From Nocardiaceae bacterium (lineage in GTDB: Bacteria; Actinomycetota; Actinomycetes; Mycobacteriales; Mycobacteriaceae): a stretch of DNA of 64,000 nt. A program made the position numbers and the translations under genes. How positions within the stretch are numbered: position 1 is the first letter of the stretch; every line of letters begins with the position of its first letter. The notes beneath the pieces are model-generated. The model saw only the letters and a list, made by a program, of their open reading frames with translations. It did no database searches and was not told where the DNA came from. This document shows, piece by piece, positions 1 to 7,586 of the stretch. The stretch is taken from contig JAJFUQ010000099.1 in NCBI GenBank assembly GCA_021372355.1, positions 45,712 through 109,711 of the forward strand. Reading direction: 5' to 3'.

Positions 1-1
1 A

Positions 2-706
2 TTCGATCCGGGAGCGACCGCTCGACTCACACAACTCGGAATCGGTCCTGGCGCACGGTGCCTCGAGATCGGTGCCGGCCATGGGTCTATGACTCGATGG
101 ATGTGCCAGCAAGTCGGCCCGACGGGATCGGTCACCGCGACTGACCTCGATACGCGGTGGATCAGTCAACTCGACGAACCGAACCTGACGGTGCTGCAAC
201 ACAACCTGCTGACCGACGATTTCGCCCCTGGATCGTTCGACTTCATCTATGCGCGCGCCGTCTTCGAACATATTGCGGACCGCGTCAACGCGGTTCCGCG
301 GGTATGCGAGTGGCTCGCGCCGGGCGGTTGGCTGTACCTCGACAACTTCTCGATGTTCACTGTCGATTCCTCGCCCTACCCGCCGGTGCCGAAGGCCTGG
401 CACGCATTCGCGGACATGATCGGTCGAACCGGCACCTCATACCAATGGGCACGCACCTTCCCGAAGCCGCTCCTCGACGCGGGGCTGACCGATATCGACG
501 GGACGGTGAACGCTCCGCTTGTGCACGGACTTTCGCCGTTTGCGGAATGGATCGGGCTGTCGCTGCGGACGCTCTGGCCGCGCATCGTCGAGGCCGGAAT
601 CGCCACCCAGGCGGACCTCGACGCCGCCGACGAACTGCTCACGGACCCGAACTACTGGGACGTGGGACCCGCGCTTGTGGGTGCGTGGGGCAGGCGAGCG
701 CCCTGA
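2..706 (+). CDS. Class I SAM-dependent methyltransferase, 5'-truncated by window edge
   Basis: The frame is open from base 2, so the gene starts outside the window; about 234 residues are visible. The glycine-rich SAM-binding motif I (LEIGAGHGSM) lies upstream of the first in-frame ATG at 89, so that ATG is not the real start. An acidic residue ends strand 2 (TDLDTRW), and a motif like FDFIYARAVFEH follows with the post-I region. It resembles small-molecule class I methyltransferases; the substrate cannot be read from the sequence. The stop TGA overlaps the next ATG by one base (TGATG), which implies translational coupling with the downstream acetyltransferase. Confidence 0.85.
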   Translation, partial: FDPGATARLTQLGIGPGARCLEIGAGHGSMTRWMCQQVGPTGSVTATDLDTRWISQLDEPNLTVLQHNLLTDDFAPGSFDFIYARAVFEHIADRVNAVPRVCEWLAPGGWLYLDNFSMFTVDSSPYPPVPKAWHAFADMIGRTGTSYQWARTFPKPLLDAGLTDIDGTVNAPLVHGLSPFAEWIGLSLRTLWPRIVEAGIATQADLDAADELLTDPNYWDVGPALVGAWGRRAP

Positions 707-1302
707 TGCGAGTCGAGAAGGCGGGCCGCGACGACTGGCGACCGATTGCGGACACTTTGGCCGACGCTTTCACGAACGATCCAGTCATGAGCTGGCTCAT
801 TCCGAATGGCAGCCGTCGCCCGGCAGCGTTGCGTCGATTCTTCGCCATTGAAGCTCAGGCCGTTGCGTTGCCGCGCAACGCATGCCTCGTGGCCTCGACC
901 GCGGCCGGAGTGGTCGGCGCGATGCTTGTTCTGCCGCCAGACAAGTGGCGAACGCCGTTCTCGGTCGAAGCGCGAAACCTTGTGGGCTTCGGTCAGGCCT
1001 TTGGTCGTCGCCTCGGGCATGCCTTCGGATTGCTGACGATCCTCGAACACGAACACATTCGGGAGCCGCACTACTATCTGCCGTTCATCGGCGTCCGAGA
1101 TGGTGTCCGAGGTGAGGGGGTGGGCAGCGCGATGCTGAAGTCCTTGGTCGCCAGGTGCGACGCGGAGCGAGCATCCGCCTACCTCGAGGCCACGAGCCCC
1201 GACAACGCGCGCCTGTACCGGCGCCACGGATTTGTCACTCGGAAAGTCGTGCGCCCGCTCGGGTCGCCGCCGATCGAGTTGATGCTCCGCCGACCGTCAT
1301 GA
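706..1302 (+). CDS. GNAT family N-acetyltransferase
   Basis: 198 residues. The start ATG overlaps the upstream methyltransferase stop by one base. The N-terminal part (RDDWRPIADTLADAF) is typical of GNAT proteins, and the acetyl-CoA pyrophosphate-binding motif A is seen near residues 131-147 as VRDGVRGEGVGSAML, matching the R/Q-x-x-G-x-G/A pattern. A following LEATSPDNARLYRRHGF segment is the usual motif B region. The acceptor substrate is unknown. The frame is open further upstream, but that region is the shadow of the methyltransferase gene, so the coupled start is preferred. Confidence 0.85.
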   Translation: MRVEKAGRDDWRPIADTLADAFTNDPVMSWLIPNGSRRPAALRRFFAIEAQAVALPRNACLVASTAAGVVGAMLVLPPDKWRTPFSVEARNLVGFGQAFGRRLGHAFGLLTILEHEHIREPHYYLPFIGVRDGVRGEGVGSAMLKSLVARCDAERASAYLEATSPDNARLYRRHGFVTRKVVRPLGSPPIELMLRRPS

Positions 1303-1315
1303 TCAAGCGCCGGTA

Positions 1316-1606
1316 GTGTCACAACGCATGGAAACCGTCCTCTTCTACACCCTGCGCGAAGGCGTCGATCGAGCCCGCGTCATGGAGATCTACCCCCAGC
1401 ACAAGGCGTTTTACGAGGAGTTCCAAGCGGGTGGCGGCGGCCTCCTCGCGTTGGGCCCGTTTGGCGCCCCGGATCCGGCTGGCGGATCGATGGGAATCTT
1501 CACCTCGCGCGACGAGGCCGAGCGATTCATCGCCGGCGATCCCTTCATTGCCTCGGGACTCGCCGACCCGCGGATCGTCGACTGGAATTCGGTGCGCTTC
1601 GACTGA
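1316..1606 (+). CDS. YciI-like (YCII-related) small protein
   Basis: 96 residues from GTG 1316, or 92 from ATG 1328 (METVLFYTL), which is equally plausible because neither start has a strong ribosome binding site. It looks like the YCII-related fold: a short ferredoxin-like domain with FYTLREGVDR at the start, a central LALGPFGAP turn and the SRDEAERFIAGDPF segment that is the family hallmark. Members are small dimeric enzymes or sensors of uncertain function. It follows the acetyltransferase by 13 bases and may be co-transcribed with it. Confidence 0.75.
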   Translation: MSQRMETVLFYTLREGVDRARVMEIYPQHKAFYEEFQAGGGGLLALGPFGAPDPAGGSMGIFTSRDEAERFIAGDPFIASGLADPRIVDWNSVRFD

Positions 1607-1610
1607 CTCC

Positions 1611-2051
1611 CTATCGCCGGGAAGTATCGCGAATGATCACCAGCGTGTAGCCGCCGTCGAGGAACTGGTGAGAGAACTCGACCTTCCGGCGCGCGCCGTC
1701 CTTCCGAACGATCGTGTTCTCGTAGAGGCCCTCGATCCCGCTGTGGACATCCGAGGTGACCGCGCGGCGCATGCCATTCGGGTCCACTAGTCCGAGAGTG
1801 ATCGACGTCTGACCGAGCAGTTCCTCGCGGCGATAGCCGGTGAGCGTGCAGAAGGAGTCGCTCACCTCGAGATACATCCCGCCTCGGGTGCACAGCACAA
1901 CCGCATCATGCGCTCGGCGCAACAGCGTCTCGACGAAATCCTGAAGTTCGACGTACGACACTTCGGCGGCCTTGCCGGCAAGCTCTGCCTCGCCATCTCG
2001 GACTCGGCGGGCGCGTTCGAGCCACGACAAGGGTCGTTCGTCGTTCGCCAC
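1611..2051 (-). CDS. PAS domain protein
   Basis: 146 residues from a GTG start. After an N-terminal helical stretch (about residues 1-35) there is a single PAS domain, recognisable from AVVLCTRGGMYLEVSDSFCTLTGY, the REELLGQ helix and the final strands (GGYTLVIIRDTSRR). No output domain (kinase, GGDEF or helix-turn-helix) is attached, so it may act as a stand-alone sensor or protein-interaction module; that role is inferred. It converges with the YciI-like gene, with a gap of only four bases, and lies downstream of the acyltransferase gene on the same strand. Confidence 0.8.
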   Translation of the reverse strand: MANDERPLSWLERARRVRDGEAELAGKAAEVSYVELQDFVETLLRRAHDAVVLCTRGGMYLEVSDSFCTLTGYRREELLGQTSITLGLVDPNGMRRAVTSDVHSGIEGLYENTIVRKDGARRKVEFSHQFLDGGYTLVIIRDTSRR

Positions 2052-2093
2052 GACGCCATCGTAAATCGAGCGTTCCGGTTTGTCGGTTTGCGA

Positions 2094-2867
2094 TCAGCCC
2101 TGTTTACGCTCGGCCTTGCGCTCGGCTCGAATTCGCTTCTCCTCTTCATCGAGTTCAGCGGCCTTTTCGAGCGATGGCGCGGATCCGCCATAGGACGCCG
2201 GAAGCCACCAGGCGCCGTCTTCCTTCTGCGGGTATGTCGTGATGCACTCATCGAGGAGAGCCCCCATACGGCGGCGAAGCTCTGCAGTTTCCGCGACCGG
2301 GTCTTCGCCGGTCGGGTACATCGGTTCACCGACCCGAATGACCACGGCTTTGCCGCGGGAGAAGTCCCGCGGGTGGTCCTTGGTCTGATAGCGATGCATT
2401 CCGAAGTGGACGACCGGCACAAGCGGCACGCCCGCGGCCGCCGCGATCCGGACGGCCCCGGACTTCAGATCCTTGATGAGGAAACTGCGCGAGATCGTTG
2501 CCTCGGGGTAGATCCCGACGACCTCTCCGCGACGGCAGGCATCGATCGCGACATCGAGGGCATCGGCGCCGCTCGCGCGATCGACGCTCAGATGCTTGAA
2601 CGCGCGCATGAACGGTCCGCCGAAGCGGTTGTCGAAGATCTCGCGCTTGGCCATGAAGCGGGTGAACCGCTTCTGTTCAGCCGCCGGGTAGGCGGCCATC
2701 ATCCAGTCGAAGTAGGAGTTGTGGTTGCAGGCGATCACGGCACCGCCGGTTCTGGGCACGCGATCGGTGTCGGTCATGTCGATCGGCACGGAGAACCGCA
2801 TCCAGGCCTTCGACGCGCGAATGATGAGTCGGTAGGGAACGTCGCGCTTCACCAGTCCAAACTGCAT
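2094..2867 (-). CDS. PlsC-type 1-acylglycerol-3-phosphate O-acyltransferase family protein
   Basis: 257 residues. The start at 2867 is chosen because AGGAGG lies seven bases upstream; the frame is open for 29 more codons but they look non-coding. The catalytic HX4D motif is present (NHNSYFD, His49/Asp54), and so is the second acyltransferase block (GIYPEATIS), which corresponds to the EGTRS motif. The C-terminus is a charged helix rich in Glu, Arg and Lys. Such enzymes move an acyl chain from acyl-CoA or acyl-ACP to lysophosphatidate or a related acceptor at the cytoplasmic membrane. Several mycobacterial paralogues act on lipids other than phosphatidate, so the exact substrate is open. Confidence 0.88.
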   Translation of the reverse strand: MQFGLVKRDVPYRLIIRASKAWMRFSVPIDMTDTDRVPRTGGAVIACNHNSYFDWMMAAYPAAEQKRFTRFMAKREIFDNRFGGPFMRAFKHLSVDRASGADALDVAIDACRRGEVVGIYPEATISRSFLIKDLKSGAVRIAAAAGVPLVPVVHFGMHRYQTKDHPRDFSRGKAVVIRVGEPMYPTGEDPVAETAELRRRMGALLDECITTYPQKEDGAWWLPASYGGSAPSLEKAAELDEEEKRIRAERKAERKQG

Positions 2868-2965
2868 CGCGAGGCCTCCTGATCTGCCCCGAAGGGCCGA
2901 TAAGTCAATCCGTACCAAGGACGATATCGGCATATTTCGGTCAGAGGGCGGCACCTTGGTGGCTC

Positions 2966-3015
2966 TGCACCGTCAGGTCCCTTTTTCGGCGATGAAAAAG
3001 GGACCTGACGGTGCA
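2966..3015. terminator. Perfect 22-bp inverted repeat with 6-base loop
   Basis: Positions 2966-2987 are perfectly complementary to 2994-3015, with loop 2988-2993 (GGCGAT). The hairpin lies 12 bases after the lipase stop codon and 99 bases before the acyltransferase start, so a factor-independent terminator for the lipase transcript is the simplest reading. There is no U-run after it, as is common in actinobacteria. The unusual length and perfection of the stem also allow a dispersed palindromic repeat. Confidence 0.6.
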
Positions 3016-3026
3016 CGGCTATGGGG

Positions 3027-3992
3027 CTACCTCACGTATGGCAAGAACGGTGCCACGTAGAAGCACGGAACCGGTGAGGCGTTGGCCGGATCGAGGGCGT
3101 TGAGCACGTACCACCAGGCCCGCTCGCTGTAGAGGATCGAGGCGTGCTCGGAATGGTCGATGGGACAACCGTCCTGAACGAGCCAGTTGGTGGCGTTCGG
3201 TGCGTCGTAGAACTGTGTGTCGTAAGGGGTCACCACTTCGTCGTACTTCGTGACGATCGCGTAGTACTGCGGGCCCGGGACGGTGTCTCCGTTGCCGTAG
3301 ACCTGTCGGATGAGCTTGTCGTCGTATTCCTGCTGTGTCAGGCCGGGAGTGAGGAATCGAATGGTCTGTTCGCCGAAGGGGCCGATGACCGGGATGAGGG
3401 TCCGGAGCCACACCATGTCGCTGAGAGTGGTGCCGCGCGACGGCGAGATCCCGACCTTCGTGTGCACCTTCTTCGCTCCGCCGAGAACCTTGAGGTAGTA
3501 GTCGGGGAGTACTCCCGCGCCTTGGGACTGACCGACCAGGTCGACCTGGGATGCGCCGGTGGCCGCGAGAACTCGGTCCACCGTGGCGGCCAGTTTGCGG
3601 CCGGATTGCCGGATATCGCCGAGGGCTTGGAGGGGGAATCCGGGGATCTGCGTGACGTTCCCGAAGTTGAAGGTGAAGACACAGAAACCCTGGTTCTTCA
3701 GGAACGGTGAACCGGCCTGGAAGGCGAGGGCTTGGGTCGTGACGGTCGGATTGACCAGGACGACCGGTCGTGGGTGCCGAGCGCTCGGCTTGCAATGCCA
3801 GTCGTTCGCGCCCGGCGGTGCCTGTTCGGCGGCGACGAGTCCCGGAACGATTCCCGCGCGCAGATCCCACGGAACGGGAAGCGGTCCCTTGACGGGTGCG
3901 GCCCCGGACGGCGACGCGACGCCGATCGTCACGGCCAAGGCTGCTGCGATCGCAGCAATCGTTCGGGTCGCGAATCGCGAGGTGATCGCCAT
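3027..3992 (-). CDS. Secreted alpha/beta-hydrolase lipase
   Basis: 321 residues with a Sec-type signal peptide: basic N-terminus, a hydrophobic stretch (AAIAAALAVTIGVA) and a probable cleavage after GAA near residue 32. The nucleophile elbow is GQSQG, an Asp is available in TKYDEVVTP, and a His in IDHSEH could complete the triad. Cysteines near Cys67, Cys104, Cys277 and Cys311 could form extracellular disulfides. It resembles the secreted triacylglycerol lipase/esterase group of actinomycetes (EstA/LipB-like) and probably hydrolyses acylglycerols outside the cell. The ATG is preceded by GGCGGA. Confidence 0.85.
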   Translation of the reverse strand: MAITSRFATRTIAAIAAALAVTIGVASPSGAAPVKGPLPVPWDLRAGIVPGLVAAEQAPPGANDWHCKPSARHPRPVVLVNPTVTTQALAFQAGSPFLKNQGFCVFTFNFGNVTQIPGFPLQALGDIRQSGRKLAATVDRVLAATGASQVDLVGQSQGAGVLPDYYLKVLGGAKKVHTKVGISPSRGTTLSDMVWLRTLIPVIGPFGEQTIRFLTPGLTQQEYDDKLIRQVYGNGDTVPGPQYYAIVTKYDEVVTPYDTQFYDAPNATNWLVQDGCPIDHSEHASILYSERAWWYVLNALDPANASPVPCFYVAPFLPYVR

Positions 3993-4110
3993 GTTTCCGC
4001 CTAAGTTCTGGACAAGGAACTTTGCCCAGTTTTGAGCGGATGTAGCGCGTCATAGACGACGACGCCACCCGAGAACCATTTCGTCGTAGGTTCGCGACGA
4101 AACTGAAATG

Positions 4111-4491
4111 TCAGACGTAGCTGCTGATCTCGACGAGATTCTGATCTGGATCGCGGACGTAGACGCTGCGGATCGGACCCATTGCGCCGGTGCGCTCGAC
4201 GGGGCCCTCGACGATCGGTACATCCACCGCGGTCAACTCCGTGATGACGTCGGCGAGAGGTGTCTCGGTGATGAAGCAGAGGTCGGCGCTGCCGGGTGTC
4301 GGCACGTCAGCCTTGGGCTCGAATTCGCGGCCCGCCTCATGCAGATTGATTTTGCTCCGACCGAATGTCAACGCTCGCCGACCAGCGCCGAACGTCGTCT
4401 CCTGCATACCCAGGACACCACAGTAGAAGGCGATGGTGGCGTCGAGATCGCGCACGGTGAGGACGAGGTGATCCAGTCGATCAATACGCAC
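4111..4491 (-). CDS. VOC (glyoxalase/bleomycin resistance) family protein
   Basis: 126 residues forming one vicinal-oxygen-chelate domain with paired beta-alpha-beta-beta-beta modules. Possible metal ligands are His8 (RLDHLVL), a central His (NLHEAG) and the Glu near the C-terminus (NLVEISSY). It matches small stand-alone dioxygenase/glyoxalase-like proteins of the VOC superfamily; the substrate is unknown. It ends the run of minus-strand genes that begins with the esterase upstream (17-base gap), so the two may form an operon. Confidence 0.82.
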   Translation of the reverse strand: MRIDRLDHLVLTVRDLDATIAFYCGVLGMQETTFGAGRRALTFGRSKINLHEAGREFEPKADVPTPGSADLCFITETPLADVITELTAVDVPIVEGPVERTGAMGPIRSVYVRDPDQNLVEISSYV

Positions 4492-4508
4492 GCCTCATCG
4501 TAGAGCGA

Positions 4509-5477
4509 TCAGGCGAGGCGACTGTTCCGGCCGACTTCCAGTGCAGCGACGAACTTCTCGATGCTGTCGAGTGCCGCCTTGGCTTCGGGCAGCAATGGAT
4601 AGCCGATCTGGAACACGTGGAACATCCCGGGCCACACTTCGAGCTGAGCGTGGCCGCCGGCCGCGTTGAGTTCCCGCGCGTAATGCTCGGCGTCCGCAGC
4701 GAGGAGTTCTCGACCGCCCGCTTGGAGCAGCATCGGCGGGAAGTCTGGCCCGACAACCGACGTGACGTCGAGGCGAGGATCGCTGGGGTCGCCGGTTCGG
4801 GTGTACAGGCCCACCATCCGACTCGCGACGGCGACCGTCATGAACGAGTCCGCGACGGTCTTCTCACGCTCGCTGGAGAGCGTCCAAGTGGGGTCGACCA
4901 GCGCAGACAGGCAGATCACGGCACGCGGCTGGTCCACGTCGTGTTCGCGCAGTTGCGCGCAGAGTGCGAGGGAGAGGTGGCCGCCCGCCGAATCGCCCGC
5001 CACGATGATGTCGCTCGGTCGGTGCCCTTGCTCGACGAGCCAGAGGAAGCCGTTGAGCGCGTCGTCGTGAGCCCGGGGGAACCGGTGCTTGGGCGCGAGT
5101 CGATAGTCGAGGGAGAACAGCGGCATGTCGAGGCGTCGTGCGATTTCTGACGTCAGACCGCGGTGGGTTGCCGTGCTGCATCCGACATAACCGCTGCCGT
5201 GCATGTAGTACACGACGGTCTGGCCGGGACGGGCTGGGGTGCCGACCCACTCACCGCGAGTGCGGCCTCGTGACCAGCGCGCATCGATCGTCGTGTAGGG
5301 GAGTTCGGTTCCGTGGGTCGCATAGCAAACGACATTGAACATCGTCCGCACGAGCGCGACGCCGAGGCGATTTGCCGGGACAAGAGGACTTGGAGCCCGC
5401 AGCACGGTACGCAGCGCGACATTCATGAGAACGCCCATGCGCGACGGCGAGTGCGGCCATAGATCGTCTTTGACCAT
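4509..5477 (-). CDS. Hormone-sensitive-lipase-type alpha/beta hydrolase (Lip family)
   Basis: About 322 residues from ATG 5477; a TTG four codons upstream (5489) is possible. The oxyanion motif is HGSG rather than the usual HGGG. The nucleophile elbow is GDSAGG, an acidic residue lies in the DPSDPRLD region, and the catalytic His is in MFHVFQI. The family (mycobacterial LipN/LipW-like) hydrolyses short to medium acyl esters in the cytoplasm. No signal peptide is visible. It is transcribed away from the MgtC-like gene. Confidence 0.87.
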   Translation of the reverse strand: MVKDDLWPHSPSRMGVLMNVALRTVLRAPSPLVPANRLGVALVRTMFNVVCYATHGTELPYTTIDARWSRGRTRGEWVGTPARPGQTVVYYMHGSGYVGCSTATHRGLTSEIARRLDMPLFSLDYRLAPKHRFPRAHDDALNGFLWLVEQGHRPSDIIVAGDSAGGHLSLALCAQLREHDVDQPRAVICLSALVDPTWTLSSEREKTVADSFMTVAVASRMVGLYTRTGDPSDPRLDVTSVVGPDFPPMLLQAGGRELLAADAEHYARELNAAGGHAQLEVWPGMFHVFQIGYPLLPEAKAALDSIEKFVAALEVGRNSRLA

Positions 5478-5546
5478 TTTTTGATTCAAACATCTTGATC
5501 GTGGTTTGCCTAGTCATACGTATTGGAAAGCGCGCGCATGTATCGG

Positions 5547-5562
5547 TTGCCCGTGTGGGCAA
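5547..5562. promoter_or_regulatory. Short palindrome between divergent genes
   Basis: TTGCCC-GTGT-GGGCAA is a perfect 6-bp inverted repeat with a 4-base centre, located between the divergent esterase and MgtC-like genes. It could be a regulator site or a small hairpin. Nothing else supports it. Confidence 0.25.
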
Positions 5563-5613
5563 TGTGCCCGGTTTGCCTCACCCGGAGGGGGTGGCCGGCG
5601 TTAGCGTGAGGAG

Positions 5614-6345
5614 GTGAACCTTGCGGCGTTCGGCGAGCCGATGGGCCAAAGTTGGGACCAGTTCGCCGATTTGGGAATCGCTTTCGTGCTGTCGGTCCTC
5701 ATCGGCCTCGAGCGCGAACTCAAACAGAAGTCTGCCGGTGTGCGGACCTACACCGTGGTCGGATTCGCCTCGGCGCTGTGGATGCTCGTCAGCAAATACG
5801 GATTCACGGACGTCCTGCGCGACGGCACGATCATGGTCGACCCTTCGCGTGTGGCAGCCCAGATCGTCGCGGGCGTCGGTTTCATCGGCGGCGGCATCAT
5901 CTTCGTCAGGCGCGACTCGGTCGTGCACGGGCTCACCACCGCGGCCGGCATCTTCCTGACCGCCTCGATCGGTGCCGCGGCCGGCGGTGGCCTGTCCGAA
6001 CTCGCGATCGCCGGAACCGTCGGCTATTTCGTCGCGGTGTGGTTCCTGCCGCCGCTCGCGCGCTGGTCGCGGCGGTTCGTCAAGGCTGAAGCGCCGTCCC
6101 TGCGAGTGCGATTCTACGAAGGTCAGGGTCTGGTCCAGAAGATCGTCGCGACGGCAAAAGAGGCCGGATTCCACGTCACCGATATCGCCACGACGCGGCA
6201 CGAGGAAGGCGCCGAGCCCGGACATCACTCGATCGAACTGCGGGTCTTCCTCGATGGCAAAGGCGACGTCCAATCGGTCGTCGACGACGTCAGCGACATT
6301 CCAGGGATCCTGGCCGTGTCGACCTTCCGGAACGATTCGGAGTAA
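5614..6345 (+). CDS. MgtC/SapB family membrane protein
   Basis: 243 residues. About five transmembrane segments are visible (around GIAFVLSVLIGLE, TYTVVGFASALW, QIVAGVGFIGGGIIF, GLTTAAGIFLTASIG and GTVGYFVAVWF), including the family signature with the GLERE turn and GVGFIGGG. A soluble C-terminal domain of about 90 residues (from RVRFYEG) has an ACT-like strand pattern. MgtC proteins support growth at low magnesium and intramacrophage survival in several pathogens by modulating membrane ATPases. The GTG start overlaps a GAGGAG stretch, so the exact start is uncertain; ATG 5641 is an alternative. Confidence 0.85.
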   Translation: MNLAAFGEPMGQSWDQFADLGIAFVLSVLIGLERELKQKSAGVRTYTVVGFASALWMLVSKYGFTDVLRDGTIMVDPSRVAAQIVAGVGFIGGGIIFVRRDSVVHGLTTAAGIFLTASIGAAAGGGLSELAIAGTVGYFVAVWFLPPLARWSRRFVKAEAPSLRVRFYEGQGLVQKIVATAKEAGFHVTDIATTRHEEGAEPGHHSIELRVFLDGKGDVQSVVDDVSDIPGILAVSTFRNDSE

Positions 6346-6546
6346 CTCTTCGCCCAGCTCATCAAGCACGCGGATAATCGTTGAGAGCCGCCGCTTTTCG
6401 ATAGGCCACCCGGAGTCGCCACGTCCATCAATCGCCGGACTCTTCTCCAGCTTGTTGTCCCACGCCCGGTATACGCAGCCCATGCCGCCGACGCCGAGAA
6501 CCACGTCGAGTCTGTACCGATCTGCGAATACTGCGATGGGCTCCAA
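6346..6546 (-). pseudogene. Ser/Thr protein kinase N-lobe remnant
   Basis: From ATG 6546 the first about 35 codons read like the start of a PknB-type kinase: DRYRLDVVLGVGGMGCVYRA followed by WDNKL, that is the glycine-rich ATP loop of a Hanks kinase. Similarity stops before the VAIK lysine, and the frame then runs antisense through the mgtC-like gene. No catalytic HRD or DFG segment is present nearby. I read it as a decayed or truncated kinase gene; the right-hand limit is set at the mgtC-like stop. A short expressed peptide cannot be excluded. Confidence 0.5.
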
Positions 6547-6595
6547 ACCCCACCCACCTTCGAACCTAGGGGGTCCGGACTAATCGTAAGCTGCG

Positions 6596-7120
6596 CTACT
6601 TGACGGCGTCGATGACGAAAACCAGTGTCTCGTTGGCCTTCATGCCGTTGCCGCCCTCGCCATAACCCAAGGCCGGCGGCACGATGAGCAGTCGGCGCCC
6701 ACCGGGCTTGAGGCCGATGAGTCCCTGGTTCCAGCCGTCGATGACCGAGGCCTGTCCGACGTTCTCGACGGTGAACGGCTCGTTGCGATTCCAGGACGCG
6801 TCGAGTTCGACCTTGTCGGACCACGTGACGAGGTCGTACTGGACGGTCACGTTGTCGCCGTCCTTGACCGGCGCCCCCTTGCCCTCCGTGAGGTCCTTGA
6901 TCACGAGGTCCTTCGGTGGTGCGCACGTGTCCGGGATCGTGATCTCCGGCCGGGAGCCGAGCTTTCCGGTCACCTTGACGTCGTCGGCCTTGCATGCCGG
7001 CCGGTTGTCAACGGTCGTCGCGGTTGCCGAGTTGGACGTACCACTCGAGCTGCAGCCGGCGAGCGTTGCCGCGGTCGAAAGGGCTGCCGCAGCGATCAGG
7101 ATCTTGGACGAGTTACGCAT
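6596..7120 (-). CDS. FKBP-type peptidyl-prolyl isomerase lipoprotein
   Basis: 174 residues. A lipoprotein signal peptide with lipobox LAGC (Cys about residue 23) is followed by a Ser/Thr-rich linker, then an FKBP domain from about residue 70: GDNVTVQYDL, the ASW...EPF segment, VIDGWNQGLIGLKPGGRR and PPALGYGEGG, ending LVFVIDAVK. It would catalyse cis-trans isomerisation of X-Pro bonds on the outer face of the membrane and assist folding of exported proteins. It is monocistronic as far as can be seen. Confidence 0.92.
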   Translation of the reverse strand: MRNSSKILIAAAALSTAATLAGCSSSGTSNSATATTVDNRPACKADDVKVTGKLGSRPEITIPDTCAPPKDLVIKDLTEGKGAPVKDGDNVTVQYDLVTWSDKVELDASWNRNEPFTVENVGQASVIDGWNQGLIGLKPGGRRLLIVPPALGYGEGGNGMKANETLVFVIDAVK

Positions 7121-7174
7121 GGTTGGCGAGCCTAGCGAGCATCGGTGCCGATGCCCGGCAGCGCCTCGCGTGAA

Positions 7175-7459
7175 CTATGCCTGTTGGTGCTTCCTCGCCT
7201 TGGTGTCGTCGACGAACTGGCGGGCTTTGTCGGCGGCAGACTGGGTCGCGAAGCGAACCTTCTCGCGGTTCTCTTCGGAGAAGATCTCGCGGGTCTTGTC
7301 GCCCACGGCCTGCCCCGCGCTCCGCATCTTCGCCATGTTCTCATCGCCGACGATCTCGTTCGTCTTGGCGACGATCTGGTCGTAGCGTTCGCGTCCGGCC
7401 TTCGTGCCGAAAACGTATCCGGTGGCTCCAGCAGCAGCGGCAAACAGCAATCCGAGCAT
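7175..7459 (-). CDS. YtxH-like small membrane-associated protein
   Basis: 94 residues from ATG 7459, which has AAGGG seven to eleven bases upstream; the reading frame is open further but without a supported start. An N-terminal hydrophobic segment (LLFAAAAGATGYVFG) with the GTKAGRERYDQI turn is followed by a long, highly charged amphipathic helix, as in the YtxH/gas-vesicle-like group. Function is unknown; such proteins are often stress-induced. Confidence 0.75.
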   Translation of the reverse strand: MLGLLFAAAAGATGYVFGTKAGRERYDQIVAKTNEIVGDENMAKMRSAGQAVGDKTREIFSEENREKVRFATQSAADKARQFVDDTKARKHQQA

Positions 7460-7586
7460 GACAATCCCTTCGTTGCAGGTCAGCCTATCTGTGGCAGACG
7501 AACGTCTGCCAGGAAACGTGACCGGGGCCTCCAACGCGAAAGGGCAACGCGACCGCCGTTGGCCGCGCTGCCCTTCCCATCGCGAA

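Noticed and set aside
1908..2882. 324-residue plus-strand frame opposite the acyltransferase
   Set aside because: The minus-strand frame carries the HX4D motif and a strong ribosome binding site; the plus frame has no recognisable domain.
5578..6546. 322-residue minus-strand protein over mgtC
   Set aside because: Only its first about 35 residues look like a kinase; the remainder is antisense to the MgtC-like gene, so only a remnant was reported.
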